Below, piece after piece: positions 31,853 through 40,112 of a stretch of 64,000 nucleotides of DNA (positions are counted from its first letter, which is position 1; every line of letters begins with the position of its first letter). Below the pieces are notes generated by a model. The model was not told the origin of the DNA and did not search any database. It saw only the letters and a program-made list of their open reading frames with translations. Both the position numbers and the translations under genes were made by a program. The DNA is taken from positions 53,558 to 117,557 of the forward strand of contig JANQGH010000083.1 in NCBI GenBank assembly GCA_028277405.1. Direction: 5' to 3'. This DNA comes from Alphaproteobacteria bacterium. GTDB taxonomy: Bacteria > Pseudomonadota > Alphaproteobacteria > DSM-16000 > Inquilinaceae.

Positions 31853-31899
31853 CCCTGGGACGTATCAGGTCGTTGCAGTCTGTGATGGCCGCGACGAAA

Positions 31900-31928
31900 C
31901 ATGCCCCCAACGATCTGCCGGGGGCATG
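31900..31928. terminator. Stem-loop between convergent genes, possible bidirectional terminator
   Basis: A perfect nine-base-pair stem (CATGCCCCC with GGGGGCATG) and an 11-base loop, lying between the convergent membrane-protein and SRPBCC genes. No T-run follows on either strand, so termination is plausible from position only. Confidence 0.4.
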
Positions 31929-31989
31929 CTCGCCGTCAGGGCGGCCAGGTTGGCGACCGCCGCCCGTCCGAACCGTAGCTATCGGAAGA

Positions 31990-32376
31990 TCAGGCCAGGT
32001 AGCTCTGCATCGGCTCCCAATAGCGGACTTTCCAGCCGGCAGCGACCATCTCCGCCTTGTCGTCATCGACGCCGGCATGGTCGAGGATCAGGCGGGTTGT
32101 GTCGCCCTCCGGCATCAGCTCAAAACGGACGACCGAATACTGTCCGTCCTCCCAGTTCGCCACGCGCCAGGCTTGAACGATGCGTTGATTGGGCACCAGT
32201 TCGATATTCCGGCCCTCGATCTGGCCGTCATGGCAGGTGAAGGACCCACCTGGCTCGCGGCTGATCTCCGCCTTGGCGTTGGTGAACGATCCATGCTGGT
32301 CGGCGTCCATCAGCGCCTCGTAGACGCGGTCGGGACTTGTCTTGAAGATCACTTCCTGATGGATGGCATCTGACAT
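31990..32376 (-). CDS. SRPBCC/AHSA1-domain protein
   Basis: A 128-residue START-like protein of the AHSA1 (Aha1 C-terminal-like) group: IHQEVIFKTSPDRVYEALMD, then GGSFTCHDGQIEGRNIEL and a final W-rich segment (GWKVRYWEPMQSYL). Such proteins have a hydrophobic pocket and bind or process small ligands. I start at the ATG giving MSDAIHQ because GGGAGA lies seven bases upstream; the ATG 15 bases further up overlaps that site. It is divergent from an ArsR regulator with a palindromic site in between. Confidence 0.85.
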   Translation of the reverse strand: MSDAIHQEVIFKTSPDRVYEALMDADQHGSFTNAKAEISREPGGSFTCHDGQIEGRNIELVPNQRIVQAWRVANWEDGQYSVVRFELMPEGDTTRLILDHAGVDDDKAEMVAAGWKVRYWEPMQSYLA

Positions 32377-32431
32377 GATGGCGTCTCCCATGCTGATTGG
32401 TTTGACCGGACCGTTGGGTTCGACTAAATTA

Positions 32432-32443
32432 AACCATATGGTT
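32432..32443. promoter_or_regulatory. Probable ArsR-family operator
   Basis: AACCATATGGTT, a perfect 12-base palindrome, lies in the 85-base gap between the divergent SRPBCC and ArsR genes, 18 bases before the ArsR start. TTAACC-N-GGTTAA-like sites are typical operators for ArsR regulators linked to SRPBCC genes. Confidence 0.6.
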
Positions 32444-32461
32444 AACTAATGTGAAATCGAC

Positions 32462-32854
32462 ATGCTGGCAAGCGCTTTGATCGACGAGGATGTCGATGAC
32501 GATCGACTGGATCTCGTCCTGCGTGCGATTGCCGACCGGACGCGACGGGCGTTGCTGGCCCGGCTGGTGCAAGGCCCGGCCCGGGTGACCGACCTGGCGG
32601 CACCGTTCGACATGTCCTTGGTCGCGGTCTCGAAGCATCTGAAGGTTTTGGAACGGGCGCGGCTGATCGAGCGCGACATCGACGGACGCGTCCATCGCTG
32701 CTCGTTCCAGGCCGAACCCTTGCGCGAGGTCGAGCGCTGGCTGGATCACTACCGGGCCTTCTGGACCGACACGCTGGACGCCTTGGCGCGGCATGTGGAG
32801 GACGGTGACGACCAAACCGGCAATTCGGATGACAGCGAGGAACAAGTGTCGTGA
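32462..32854 (+). CDS. ArsR family winged-helix regulator
   Basis: A 130-residue metalloregulator-type winged-helix protein: LRAIADRTRRALLARLVQG, recognition helix MSLVAVSKHLKVLERARLIE, and wing RDIDGRVHRCSF. The metal-binding Cys motif of arsenic or zinc sensors (CVC near the third helix) is absent; this subclass usually sits beside AHSA1-domain genes and senses something else. Its stop overlaps the GTG start of the downstream SRPBCC gene by four bases. It probably represses both SRPBCC genes through the palindrome upstream. Confidence 0.9.
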   Translation: MLASALIDEDVDDDRLDLVLRAIADRTRRALLARLVQGPARVTDLAAPFDMSLVAVSKHLKVLERARLIERDIDGRVHRCSFQAEPLREVERWLDHYRAFWTDTLDALARHVEDGDDQTGNSDDSEEQVS

Positions 32855-33339
32855 CACAGAGCGAGGCCGCGACCACGCGACATGATCAGAAGTCGATCAC
32901 CCTCGTCGTGCGCCGGACGATCCGGGCCAGTGCCGAGCGCCTGTTTGCGGCATGGACTCAGCCAGACGAGCTCGTCCGCTGGTGGGGGCCTTCGGGCATT
33001 ACATGTCCGAAGGCGGACGTCGACCTCAGGGTCGGCGGCACGTACCGCATCGCCAACGAACAGCCGGGCCAACCCCTGCTCTGGATCGTCGGCGAGTTCG
33101 AACGGATCGAGCCGCCGCGCATGCTGGTCTATAGCTGGCGGCTGGAACCCGGATCGGGCAACATCGAACGCGTCTCGGTCCTCTTCGTGCCGAAAGACGC
33201 CGCAACAGAGGTCATCATCACCCACGAACGCATCGTCAGCGAGGCGGACCGCGACGAGCACGAGCAGGGCTGGTTCGGCTGTCTGGACGGGCTGGTGGCG
33301 CTGGTGGAGGCCGGGCACACGGATGAAACCTCAGTTTAG
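32851..33339 (+). CDS. SRPBCC/AHSA1-domain protein coupled to ArsR
   Basis: A 162-residue START-like protein: VVRRTIRASAERLFAAWTQP, then the typical LVRWWGPSGITCP and HEQGWFGCLDGLVALVE near the C-terminus. This is the AHSA1 pattern seen in ArsR-SRPBCC pairs. Start is the GTG overlapping the regulator stop. Its own stop overlaps by four bases the stop of the convergent YcaQ-like gene. Ligand unknown. Confidence 0.88.
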   Translation: MTQSEAATTRHDQKSITLVVRRTIRASAERLFAAWTQPDELVRWWGPSGITCPKADVDLRVGGTYRIANEQPGQPLLWIVGEFERIEPPRMLVYSWRLEPGSGNIERVSVLFVPKDAATEVIITHERIVSEADRDEHEQGWFGCLDGLVALVEAGHTDETSV

Positions 33340-34562
33340 GGCTCTGCCCTGAGCCAGTCGTCGTTGAACGCGACCCGATCCATCCCCGAAAAGCGCCGGA
33401 TGCGGTCGAGTTCGGACTCCAGTCTCTGGCGGCGGCCAGCGGACAGCTTGACCTTCGGTTCCAGCCATAGGCCGGTGACGGATAGGGTGTCGGCGTCGCG
33501 CTGGCATTTCATGTCCAGGCGGCCGATCAACCTGTCCCCTTCCAGGAGCGGGAAGACGTAATAGCCGTAGCGCCGCTTGGCGGCCGGCACGAAAACCTCG
33601 ATCCGGTAGTGATAGTTGAACAGGCGGTGGGTGCGGTTGCGATCGCGGATCAGCGGGTCGAACGGGCTGAGGATGCGCAGGCGGCCCGGCGGTTCGGGCA
33701 CCGAAGCGATCGACTGCTCGATATCCGGGCGGGCGAATGAGCGGCGGGGTTTCGAGCCGTCGGCGGTTTCGATCTCGACGGGCACGAGCGCCGTCCCCAG
33801 CCGCGCCTCGCACCAGGCCTTGGCCTCCGCCGGCGTGATCAGATCCCAGAAGGCGGCGACTTCGCCGGAGGTCGCAGTGCCCAGCCTGTCGAGCGCGCTG
33901 GCACAGGCCCAGTCGACAAACGCCTCCTCAGAAACGTCCCGGCCGGCGAGATCCGCCGGGATCACCCGTTCGGTCAGGTCATAGACCTTCTGAAACGCCT
34001 CGCGGCGCGTGACCGCCAGCGCGCCGGTGCGCCACAGGACCTCAAGCGCGGTTTTCGAGGGATGCCAATTCCACCAGCCGGCGCCGTTTTCTTCTCCGCC
34101 CCCGTTCCCACCCTTGCTGCCCGGCGCCATGTGGCGCGACATGGCAGGGCCGTCCCGCGCGATGCGCTCCAGCACTTCGGTGAAATCCCGCTCCGAGACG
34201 CCGGGCCGCCATTTCTGCAGCCGCTCGTGCAGGCGCCGGTGCTCCCGTTGAAAGCGCCGTCGCCAATAGGGGTGGAACCGGGTGGGAATGATCGAAGCGT
34301 CGTGGGTCCAGTTCTCGAACAGGGTCCGATCCCGCTCCAACAGGCGCTTCAGATGCGCGCGCCGATAGGTCTGGTTGCGCGCGAACAGGATCATGTGATG
34401 GGCCCGCTCGACGGTCGAGATGCTGTCGACTTGGACAAAGCCGATCCGCTCGATCAGCGCCAGCAGGCCGTCGCGGGAGAGTTTGCGGGACGGCGGCTGG
34501 GACAGGCCCTGCCGATCCAGCAGCAGCCGGCGCGCCCGGCGATTGTCGATTCTGACCACCAT
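33336..34562 (-). CDS. YcaQ-like winged-helix DNA glycosylase family protein (HTH_42)
   Basis: A 408-residue protein of the YcaQ/AlkX family, whose studied members unhook DNA interstrand crosslinks or remove bulky alkyl adducts. N-terminal winged-helix elements start RIDNRRARRLLLDRQGL; the catalytic region has GFVQVDSISTVERAHHMILF, the QxD-type motif of the family. Later LRILSPFDPLIRDRNRT and RYGYYVFPLLEGDRLIGR match the C-terminal domain. Stand-alone gene, preceded by a decayed proline iminopeptidase fragment. Function is by family similarity. Confidence 0.85.
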   Translation of the reverse strand: MVVRIDNRRARRLLLDRQGLSQPPSRKLSRDGLLALIERIGFVQVDSISTVERAHHMILFARNQTYRRAHLKRLLERDRTLFENWTHDASIIPTRFHPYWRRRFQREHRRLHERLQKWRPGVSERDFTEVLERIARDGPAMSRHMAPGSKGGNGGGEENGAGWWNWHPSKTALEVLWRTGALAVTRREAFQKVYDLTERVIPADLAGRDVSEEAFVDWACASALDRLGTATSGEVAAFWDLITPAEAKAWCEARLGTALVPVEIETADGSKPRRSFARPDIEQSIASVPEPPGRLRILSPFDPLIRDRNRTHRLFNYHYRIEVFVPAAKRRYGYYVFPLLEGDRLIGRLDMKCQRDADTLSVTGLWLEPKVKLSAGRRQRLESELDRIRRFSGMDRVAFNDDWLRAEP

Positions 34563-34652
34563 GGTCTGGTTGTAGCCGACGCATTGCCGTGCCGCGAGCG
34601 CGCCCGTGCTTCAGACCGCACGCTGCTGACGGTCTGCGGTCAGAAGACACTT

Positions 34653-34871
34653 TGAAACCATTGGACAGATGATGCCGCAGCGGCCCTGCACGATCCGGCA
34701 CAGGATCCCCGCAGTTGTCGAGGACGTGGTTGTCGCCATCCGGGAACAAGGCGGGTGGGCCGAGTTGCCGACCTGCTCGAAATAGATCTCGTGGAGATCG
34801 GAAACCCGAGGCCGGCGCGTGTCGAACGGTTCGATCTCCGGAAACAGATGCCTCGCCCCGCTCGCAACCAT
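34653..34871 (-). pseudogene. Decayed fragment of a proline iminopeptidase gene
   Basis: One frame begins LFPEIEPFDTRRPRVSDL and continues to FEQVGN, matching the first 33 residues of the intact proline iminopeptidase at 40907-41866. It then jumps to sequence matching residues of about 245-285 of that protein: LFPDGDNHVLDN in one frame and, after a frameshift, ILCRIVQGRCGIICPMVS in another. Roughly 210 middle residues, including the catalytic GGSWGS, are gone. It is a non-functional remnant. The rest of the 34563-35038 gap shows no gene I can support. Confidence 0.75.
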
Positions 34872-35038
34872 GGCCCGCCCTGTGCCGTCAAGCGACTGTC
34901 TTCAGGGGGCGACTATCGCTTGAGGAATGGGCGGGCCATGGTCAAGGCCGCGTCATGCGATCGTCGACGGCGCGGAGGGGCAACGCCGCCGACGGATCGC
35001 TGATCGCGTCCTCTGTGCCTGTGCTCAAGGGCAGCGCA

Positions 35039-35743
35039 TCAGAGGCCGGAGCGCTGAGGCAGTCCGACGAACAGGTGCACGTGGCTGTTGTAGCCAAAGT
35101 CACCCGGCAGCGCGCCGTAGGTTTCGCCGTCGCTGTGCCAGGCAATGGCCAGGCCGGCCATCAGATGCTCGCCGGAGAGCTGCAGGCATGGCGCCATGCT
35201 GCGCACGAAGTGGGCATTGCCGGACGCATCCGCCTGGAACACGCTTTCCGAACCGTCGCGGTTGCCGAACGGCAGGTCGTAGGTGCCGATGAACGGGTCG
35301 GTCGGCGGCGAGGCCATGTAGAAGTTCCACATGGTGTAGACGCCGTCGGGCACCAGGCCGGTGAAGGTGATGTCGATCTCGCCTTCGCCGTCGACGCAGG
35401 CATAGCTGCCGTGCCCCTCGGCGCCCAGCCAGTCGCCAAGCGTCATGCCCAAATCCTGGCCAATCGGATAAGGCCCGACAGCCATGGGGTCGAACGGGTC
35501 GTGCGGCACCGGTTCGGCGGATGTGAAGACCGGCGCGCCTAAGTCGCGACCGCCGGGCGTGGCGCGCCACACGCCGGGCTGCCCCTCACGCCGGACGAAC
35601 ACGTCCTGCTCCGTCATCTCCGCGCCGATATGGTCGACGAAGGTCAGTTCGATTTCGACCGGCCCGTCATAGGCGGTCTCGCTGGCATGCGCCGCACCAC
35701 CCGCAATCGCAAGCGCCACGTAGGCGGTCATCAGCTTGTGCAT
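35039..35743 (-). CDS. Secreted protein of unknown function, partner of the MauG-like gene
   Basis: A 234-residue protein with a signal peptide (KLMTAYVALAIAGGAAHA, cleavage before SETAYD). The mature part is rich in Gly, Asp and aromatic residues with VPDGVYTMWNFYMASPPTD and GDFGYNSHVHLFVGLP near the end; there are only two Cys residues. I do not recognise the family. I prefer the ATG at 35743 because AGGGGA lies nine bases upstream; the ATG nine bases earlier directly abuts that site. It follows the di-haem peroxidase-like gene by 40 bases on the same strand. Confidence 0.75.
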   Translation of the reverse strand: MHKLMTAYVALAIAGGAAHASETAYDGPVEIELTFVDHIGAEMTEQDVFVRREGQPGVWRATPGGRDLGAPVFTSAEPVPHDPFDPMAVGPYPIGQDLGMTLGDWLGAEGHGSYACVDGEGEIDITFTGLVPDGVYTMWNFYMASPPTDPFIGTYDLPFGNRDGSESVFQADASGNAHFVRSMAPCLQLSGEHLMAGLAIAWHSDGETYGALPGDFGYNSHVHLFVGLPQRSGL

Positions 35744-35783
35744 AAAGGTCATTCCCCTAACTCCAAATCCCTTGGTTGGTGGA

Positions 35784-37283
35784 TCAATCGGCGACCGGAA
35801 GGCCGCTCGGCACGGCCGTGGGGACCAGATGGTCCAGCTCACGGCTCGTCGGGTCCGTCAGCGCGTGCAAGAAGGCGAGGAGATCGTCGATCTCCCCGTC
35901 ACTCAGCGTGCGCGACGGCAGCTCATTTGCATCGGCAATGCTGCCGCGCAGGGCATCGGTCTGCTGCACCCAGCCATCGCGCAACGCATGGTCGGCCCGG
36001 CGCGCGGGATTGACCGGGTCGAAGCGCAGTTCGGAACCCTGCCCGGTGGGTTCGATCACTGTCGCTGCCGGCGACAGCAGCGCCTGGTCGATGTCGTACG
36101 CCTCCAGCGCGGCCACGGGATCGAGGTGGTGGCGCACCACGCCTTCCAGCGTGGCGTAGGCGCCGGCATGGCCCCAGGGGCCGGTCAGGGCGACATTGCG
36201 CAGGCTGGGCGTGCGGAACCGGTAAAGGTCGGCCGGGTCGAAGGTGACCGCGTAACGGCCGAAATCTTCCAAGCGGGCGTGGAAGCCGGTCGCCCGCCAA
36301 TAGCTGTCGTCGCGCCCATGCCCCCGCCCTGGGCCGATCTGCGGCATGGCGATGGCGTGGAAACCGTGGTCGGTCTGCAGGGCGCCCGCATGGCATGCGG
36401 CACAGCCCGCCTCGCCGTAAAACAGGTCCATCCCGCGTTGCGCGGACGCCAGCAGCACGGTCGGGTCTCGCTCGCGCAGATAGACATCGAACGGGCTGTC
36501 GTCGGCGCGAAACGCGGTTGCCTCGAAGGCCGCAATGGCGTTGGCGGCATGAACGAAGGTGATTTCGTCGGCCTGGTCGATCTCCGGAAAGGCCTCTTGG
36601 AACAGGGCGACATAGTCCGGGGTCGCGCGCAGGCGTGCGGCCAGTAGATCCCAGGCCCCGCCCGGCCCTCCAAGCCGGTTGGTCGCCACCGCATCGGCGA
36701 TTTCGTTTTCGCCTTCATGGCCGGCCATCTCTTCTTCCGACAGCACGGGAAACATCGCCTGTGCGGCGAGCAAGCTGTCGAGGCCCGGCGGCAGTTGCTC
36801 GCGCGCCGGGGTCCAGAACCCGCTGCCAAGCGATCCCACCGTATCGGGCTCAACCCTTCCGTCGTGGAACATCGTGACGTATTCGCGCGCGCCGACATTG
36901 AACAGCGCCGGCGAGTTGCGCGGGATGCGGCCTAGCACGGGCTGGTCGGGGCCGGCCGCGCGATCGGTGCCCAACCCCGTGGCGCCCTCGCCGAGCGACA
37001 GCGACACGGCGTCGGCACTGGCCAGACTTGGGTGATGGCAAGTGGCGCACGAGATGTTGCGGTTGCCCGACAGGATCTTGTCGAAGAACAGCACGCGACC
37101 GAGTTCGACTATCTCCGGCGCCGGCGCGCCGTCGTCGAGAAAGTCGCCGTCCGTGAGCGGTTCTATCTCTGCTACCGGATCAGGCGCCTGCGGCCTGGCA
37201 ACCGCGACCACGGCGACCGCTGCGACAACGGCCAGCGCGGTTCCCGTCATCCAGCGCAATCGGGTTGGCTTACTGTCGTCCAT
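35784..37283 (-). CDS. Di-haem cytochrome c peroxidase/MauG family protein
   Basis: A 499-residue exported protein with an N-terminal hydrophobic segment at about residues 13-29. Two haem c motifs are present: CATCH at residues 79-83 and CAACH at 294-298. Around them are FFDKILSGNRNISCATCHHP and FRTPSLRNVALTGPWGHAGA, typical of the CcpA/MauG family, which reduces peroxide or oxidises protein residues. It is longer than classical CcpA (about 330 residues), with an expanded segment between the haems. Likely periplasmic and co-transcribed with the secreted protein downstream, which might be its substrate. Confidence 0.9.
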   Translation of the reverse strand: MDDSKPTRLRWMTGTALAVVAAVAVVAVARPQAPDPVAEIEPLTDGDFLDDGAPAPEIVELGRVLFFDKILSGNRNISCATCHHPSLASADAVSLSLGEGATGLGTDRAAGPDQPVLGRIPRNSPALFNVGAREYVTMFHDGRVEPDTVGSLGSGFWTPAREQLPPGLDSLLAAQAMFPVLSEEEMAGHEGENEIADAVATNRLGGPGGAWDLLAARLRATPDYVALFQEAFPEIDQADEITFVHAANAIAAFEATAFRADDSPFDVYLRERDPTVLLASAQRGMDLFYGEAGCAACHAGALQTDHGFHAIAMPQIGPGRGHGRDDSYWRATGFHARLEDFGRYAVTFDPADLYRFRTPSLRNVALTGPWGHAGAYATLEGVVRHHLDPVAALEAYDIDQALLSPAATVIEPTGQGSELRFDPVNPARRADHALRDGWVQQTDALRGSIADANELPSRTLSDGEIDDLLAFLHALTDPTSRELDHLVPTAVPSGLPVAD

Positions 37284-37378
37284 GGTTGGCTCCTTCCTAT
37301 TTCAATAGGTACGGCGCACGGTGGAGTGCCGCGGACTGGCGCTCCGCCAGTCGAGACGTATCCGTGATAGAGTTTTTG

Positions 37379-37392
37379 GTAAGCGCGCTTAC
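37379..37392. promoter_or_regulatory. 14-base palindrome upstream of the MauG-like gene
   Basis: GTAAGCGCGCTTAC is a perfect palindrome 12 bases after the flavoprotein stop and 96 bases before the MauG-like start, both on the minus strand. A small hairpin (stem GACTGGCG) follows at 37334-37352. Neither has a T-run on the minus strand, so a repressor site is as likely as a terminator. Confidence 0.4.
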
Positions 37393-37404
37393 TGGCTACC
37401 AGAC

Positions 37405-38670
37405 CTATGAAGCCAAGCGCTGCTCCGGCGGCACGGCCACGCCGTCCAGAAAAGCCGACAAATGGTTCGACAGCGCATTTGCATCGTCGCCGGCGCCATC
37501 GATCAGCGCCGACTTCCGGCGTCGCAGGAACTGCAAGCCGAGGACGTAAAGGCCCGGCGCGTCAACCACGCCGCCATCGTGGCGCAGCCCGCCCTTGCGG
37601 TCGAATACCGGTACGTGCAGCCACGAATAGTCGGGCCGATAACCGGTCGCCCAGAGGACCGTCTGGATACCGCTTGATGCGAGATCCAAAGCGAGCGCAG
37701 GGTTTTCGTCGACCTTCGTCGGCGGCAGCCTGTGCGGTTCACCCACCTCGCCGTCGAGCCCGTTCATGGTCGCCCATGCGTCGATGGTATCGAGCAGACG
37801 ACCCAGCTTGAGATCGGATAGGGCGCAGTGATTGCGCAACGAGCCTGAGAACTGCAGCTTGGTATCGTTGATGCCGACCAGGCGGCCGACGACTTTGACA
37901 CCGGTCTCTTGCAGCGCGTTCAGGTCGATGGTCTCGCGTTCGGGCGAGCCGACAAGTTGCAGCGACGGTACGCGCCGCGCGCGTTCGATATCGTCGACCT
38001 GGCTGTAATGCTGGTCGAGGACGCCAGCGGCGTCCATCCACCATTGGATGTCGCGCCCGCGGTACATGCGGGGTGCCCGGATATGCTCGCCCGTGGACAG
38101 CGTCACTTGTCGGCCGGAGCGCTGGATCTCGTTGGCGAGTTGGACGCCGGATGCCGCCGCGCCGACCACCAGCACACCGCCATCGCGAAGCTGATCGGGA
38201 TTGCGATAGCCGAGGGGTGTGACCGTGTCGATGGTGCCCGGCAGCGCGTTGACGAGCCTTGGTACGCTCGGCAGGTTGCAGGCGCCGGTTGCGATGACCA
38301 GGGTCTTGCAATGCCAGTCCACCCGATCGGTGACGACCAGATAGCCCGTCTCCGTACGGCGGACGGAGACAACGTTGGTGCCGGTCTCGACCGGGGCCGC
38401 GATGCGCTCTGCATACCGGTCGATGAAGGCGACCGTCTCCGCCATGGTGGCGTAGCCGTCCGGATCGCCGCCTTCCTCGCCCAAGCCGGGCAAGCGGCGT
38501 TGCCAGTTGGGCGTCAGCAGGCGAAGCGAGTCCCAGCGTTCCGTGCGCCAGGTGTTGCCGACCTCGCCACGCTCAAGGACCACATGGTCGATCGAACGCT
38601 CCGCAAGGCACCGGCTCATCGCCAGGCCGGCATGGCCGGCACCGATGATCACAGTCGTGATGTTTCGCAT
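37405..38670 (-). CDS. Flavin-dependent oxidoreductase (FMO/CzcO-like)
   Basis: A 421-residue two-dinucleotide-binding flavoprotein. The FAD motif GAGHAG is at residues 10-15 with VVLERGEVGNTWRTERWDSL after it; the NADPH motif is GVLVVGAAASGVQLANEI in the middle; and VLWATGYRPDYSWLHVPV near the end is the ATG motif of flavin monooxygenases. Family members hydroxylate or sulfoxidise small soft nucleophiles. It is the last gene of a four-gene operon with two OsmC-family genes and a methyltransferase; the gap to the previous gene is 29 bases. Confidence 0.88.
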   Translation of the reverse strand: MRNITTVIIGAGHAGLAMSRCLAERSIDHVVLERGEVGNTWRTERWDSLRLLTPNWQRRLPGLGEEGGDPDGYATMAETVAFIDRYAERIAAPVETGTNVVSVRRTETGYLVVTDRVDWHCKTLVIATGACNLPSVPRLVNALPGTIDTVTPLGYRNPDQLRDGGVLVVGAAASGVQLANEIQRSGRQVTLSTGEHIRAPRMYRGRDIQWWMDAAGVLDQHYSQVDDIERARRVPSLQLVGSPERETIDLNALQETGVKVVGRLVGINDTKLQFSGSLRNHCALSDLKLGRLLDTIDAWATMNGLDGEVGEPHRLPPTKVDENPALALDLASSGIQTVLWATGYRPDYSWLHVPVFDRKGGLRHDGGVVDAPGLYVLGLQFLRRRKSALIDGAGDDANALSNHLSAFLDGVAVPPEQRLAS

Positions 38671-38699
38671 GGGACTCGCGCCTCTTGCTGTCGCTGAGG

Positions 38700-39260
38700 T
38701 CAGGCGACCTCGACGATGACGTTCGTGGGGTTGGTGATGACGTCGAAGACCGCCGAACGCTTTTGCGCCTGGGCGACCAGGGCCTTGATCTCGTCCGGCG
38801 AAGCATCGGCATCGATCTTGTAGTTGACCCGGATCGCCTGGAAGCCGTTCCGCACGTCGCTGTCGATGCCCAGGATGCCCTGGATGTCCATCGTGCCGCT
38901 GATCTCGGCCACGACCGAGCGAAGCTGGATCTTGCGATGCTGCGCGATCGCGGCCATGCCGGCGGTCAGGCAGGATGCCAAAGCCACCAGCGCGATTTCG
39001 GCCGGCGTGACGCCATTGTCTTCGGAGGCAAAAAGCTCCGGATGGTCGGCGTCATAGACGAATTTCTTCTTGTGCTTCTGCTCCTCACCCAAGCCGAAGA
39101 AGCTCTCGACGGATGACTGGGTGTGCGTGCCGCGCACCCATGCGCACGACGCGCGCCATTCGAACTGGGCACCTTCCGGGGTCGCCGTAAGCGCCTCACG
39201 GGCGCCGATCAACGCTTCCACATTCACGCCGTTATCGACGCTTTCCATGTTTACGGTCAT
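38700..39260 (-). CDS. OsmC family protein (second of two)
   Basis: A 186-residue OsmC/Ohr-fold protein. The nucleophile-type Cys is in VALASCLTAGM at residue 97; another Cys is at residue 39. The second redox Cys of OsmC/Ohr peroxidases (SCPVS-type) is missing: the C-terminal segment reads AVFDVITNPTNVIVEV. A classic two-Cys peroxidase cycle is therefore unlikely, and the protein may bind or modify a sulfur compound. GAGGAG lies seven bases upstream of the ATG. It sits between the methyltransferase (14 bases) and the flavoprotein (29 bases). Confidence 0.88.
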   Translation of the reverse strand: MTVNMESVDNGVNVEALIGAREALTATPEGAQFEWRASCAWVRGTHTQSSVESFFGLGEEQKHKKKFVYDADHPELFASEDNGVTPAEIALVALASCLTAGMAAIAQHRKIQLRSVVAEISGTMDIQGILGIDSDVRNGFQAIRVNYKIDADASPDEIKALVAQAQKRSAVFDVITNPTNVIVEVA

Positions 39261-39274
39261 CTATGTTCTCCTCG

Positions 39275-40108
39275 TCATGCCTGTTCTGAAAAGGGAGCCC
39301 GGGCGGCGGCAATGACGAACTCGCCCGGGATCCGGTACCCATCGCCAACCCGGTAGGCGGCGATGGAATCGAGGTATTCGGCGTGGACGGCCTGCCGGGT
39401 CGCCGTGTCGAAGCGGCTGTAGGCAAGCGCGACCGGTCCGCCGCGGAAGACGGCGGCCAACGCCTCGTCGGCGTCGGCGTAATGCAGCACGGTGGAAATG
39501 CGCCGATGACGGACGTCGACGAAGCCGGCGCTCAAAAACGCGCGGGCAAGCATGTCCTTCGTGCCGAGATGGAAGAACAGCGGGCAGACTTCAGATGCGA
39601 CCCTGGCGTCGGTGATCGGAAAGATCTCCGCCCAGCCGCAGCCTTGGCGCGCGCCCCACACCGCCGCGGCGGCACGGCCGCCGGGCTTCAGCGTGCGCTG
39701 CATTTCGCGCAGTGCCTCCACCGGGTCCGGCACATACATCAGGCCCAGACCACACAGGGCCGCGTCGAAGGTCGCATCGGCGAACGGCAGGGCCTCGGCA
39801 TCGCAATGCTCAAAGCTGGCGTGCGGGATACCCTGCTCGGTCGCGATGCGCCGGGCGACCTCGATCATGCCCTCGGAGATGTCGGTGCCGACCACCTTGC
39901 CGCCACGACCGACAAGCGCCGCCGCGCGGAAGCTGACCAGGCCGGTGCCGCAGGCGACGTCCAGCACACGATCGCCCATCCGCGGTGCCGCCATGTCGAG
40001 CATGAGCGACTGCGCCGGCTCAAGCTGCGCGCGCCAGCCCTGCTCATAATCGTCCACCGCGCGGTCCCAGCCATAGCGCTGGACGCGGCGCTGCAATCTC
40101 GCATCCAT
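39275..40108 (-). CDS. Class I SAM-dependent methyltransferase
   Basis: A 277-residue methyltransferase with the SAM motif VLDVACGTGLVSFRAA near residue 48, then VVGTDISEGMIEVARR, CDAEALPFADATFDAALC and MQRTLKPGGRAAAAVWG. The pattern is that of small-molecule (UbiE/COQ5-like) methyltransferases. It starts four bases after the first OsmC gene ends, so the two are probably translated together. The substrate is unknown; the flavoprotein and OsmC neighbours would fit methylation of a sulfur or phenolic metabolite. Confidence 0.88.
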   Translation of the reverse strand: MDARLQRRVQRYGWDRAVDDYEQGWRAQLEPAQSLMLDMAAPRMGDRVLDVACGTGLVSFRAAALVGRGGKVVGTDISEGMIEVARRIATEQGIPHASFEHCDAEALPFADATFDAALCGLGLMYVPDPVEALREMQRTLKPGGRAAAAVWGARQGCGWAEIFPITDARVASEVCPLFFHLGTKDMLARAFLSAGFVDVRHRRISTVLHYADADEALAAVFRGGPVALAYSRFDTATRQAVHAEYLDSIAAYRVGDGYRIPGEFVIAAARAPFSEQA

Positions 40109-40112
40109 GGGG

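Noticed and set aside
37334..37352. Hairpin GACTGGCG-CTC-CGCCAGTC as a terminator of the OsmC operon
   Set aside because: No T-run on the minus strand and 53 bases past the stop codon; kept only as a note to the neighbouring palindrome.
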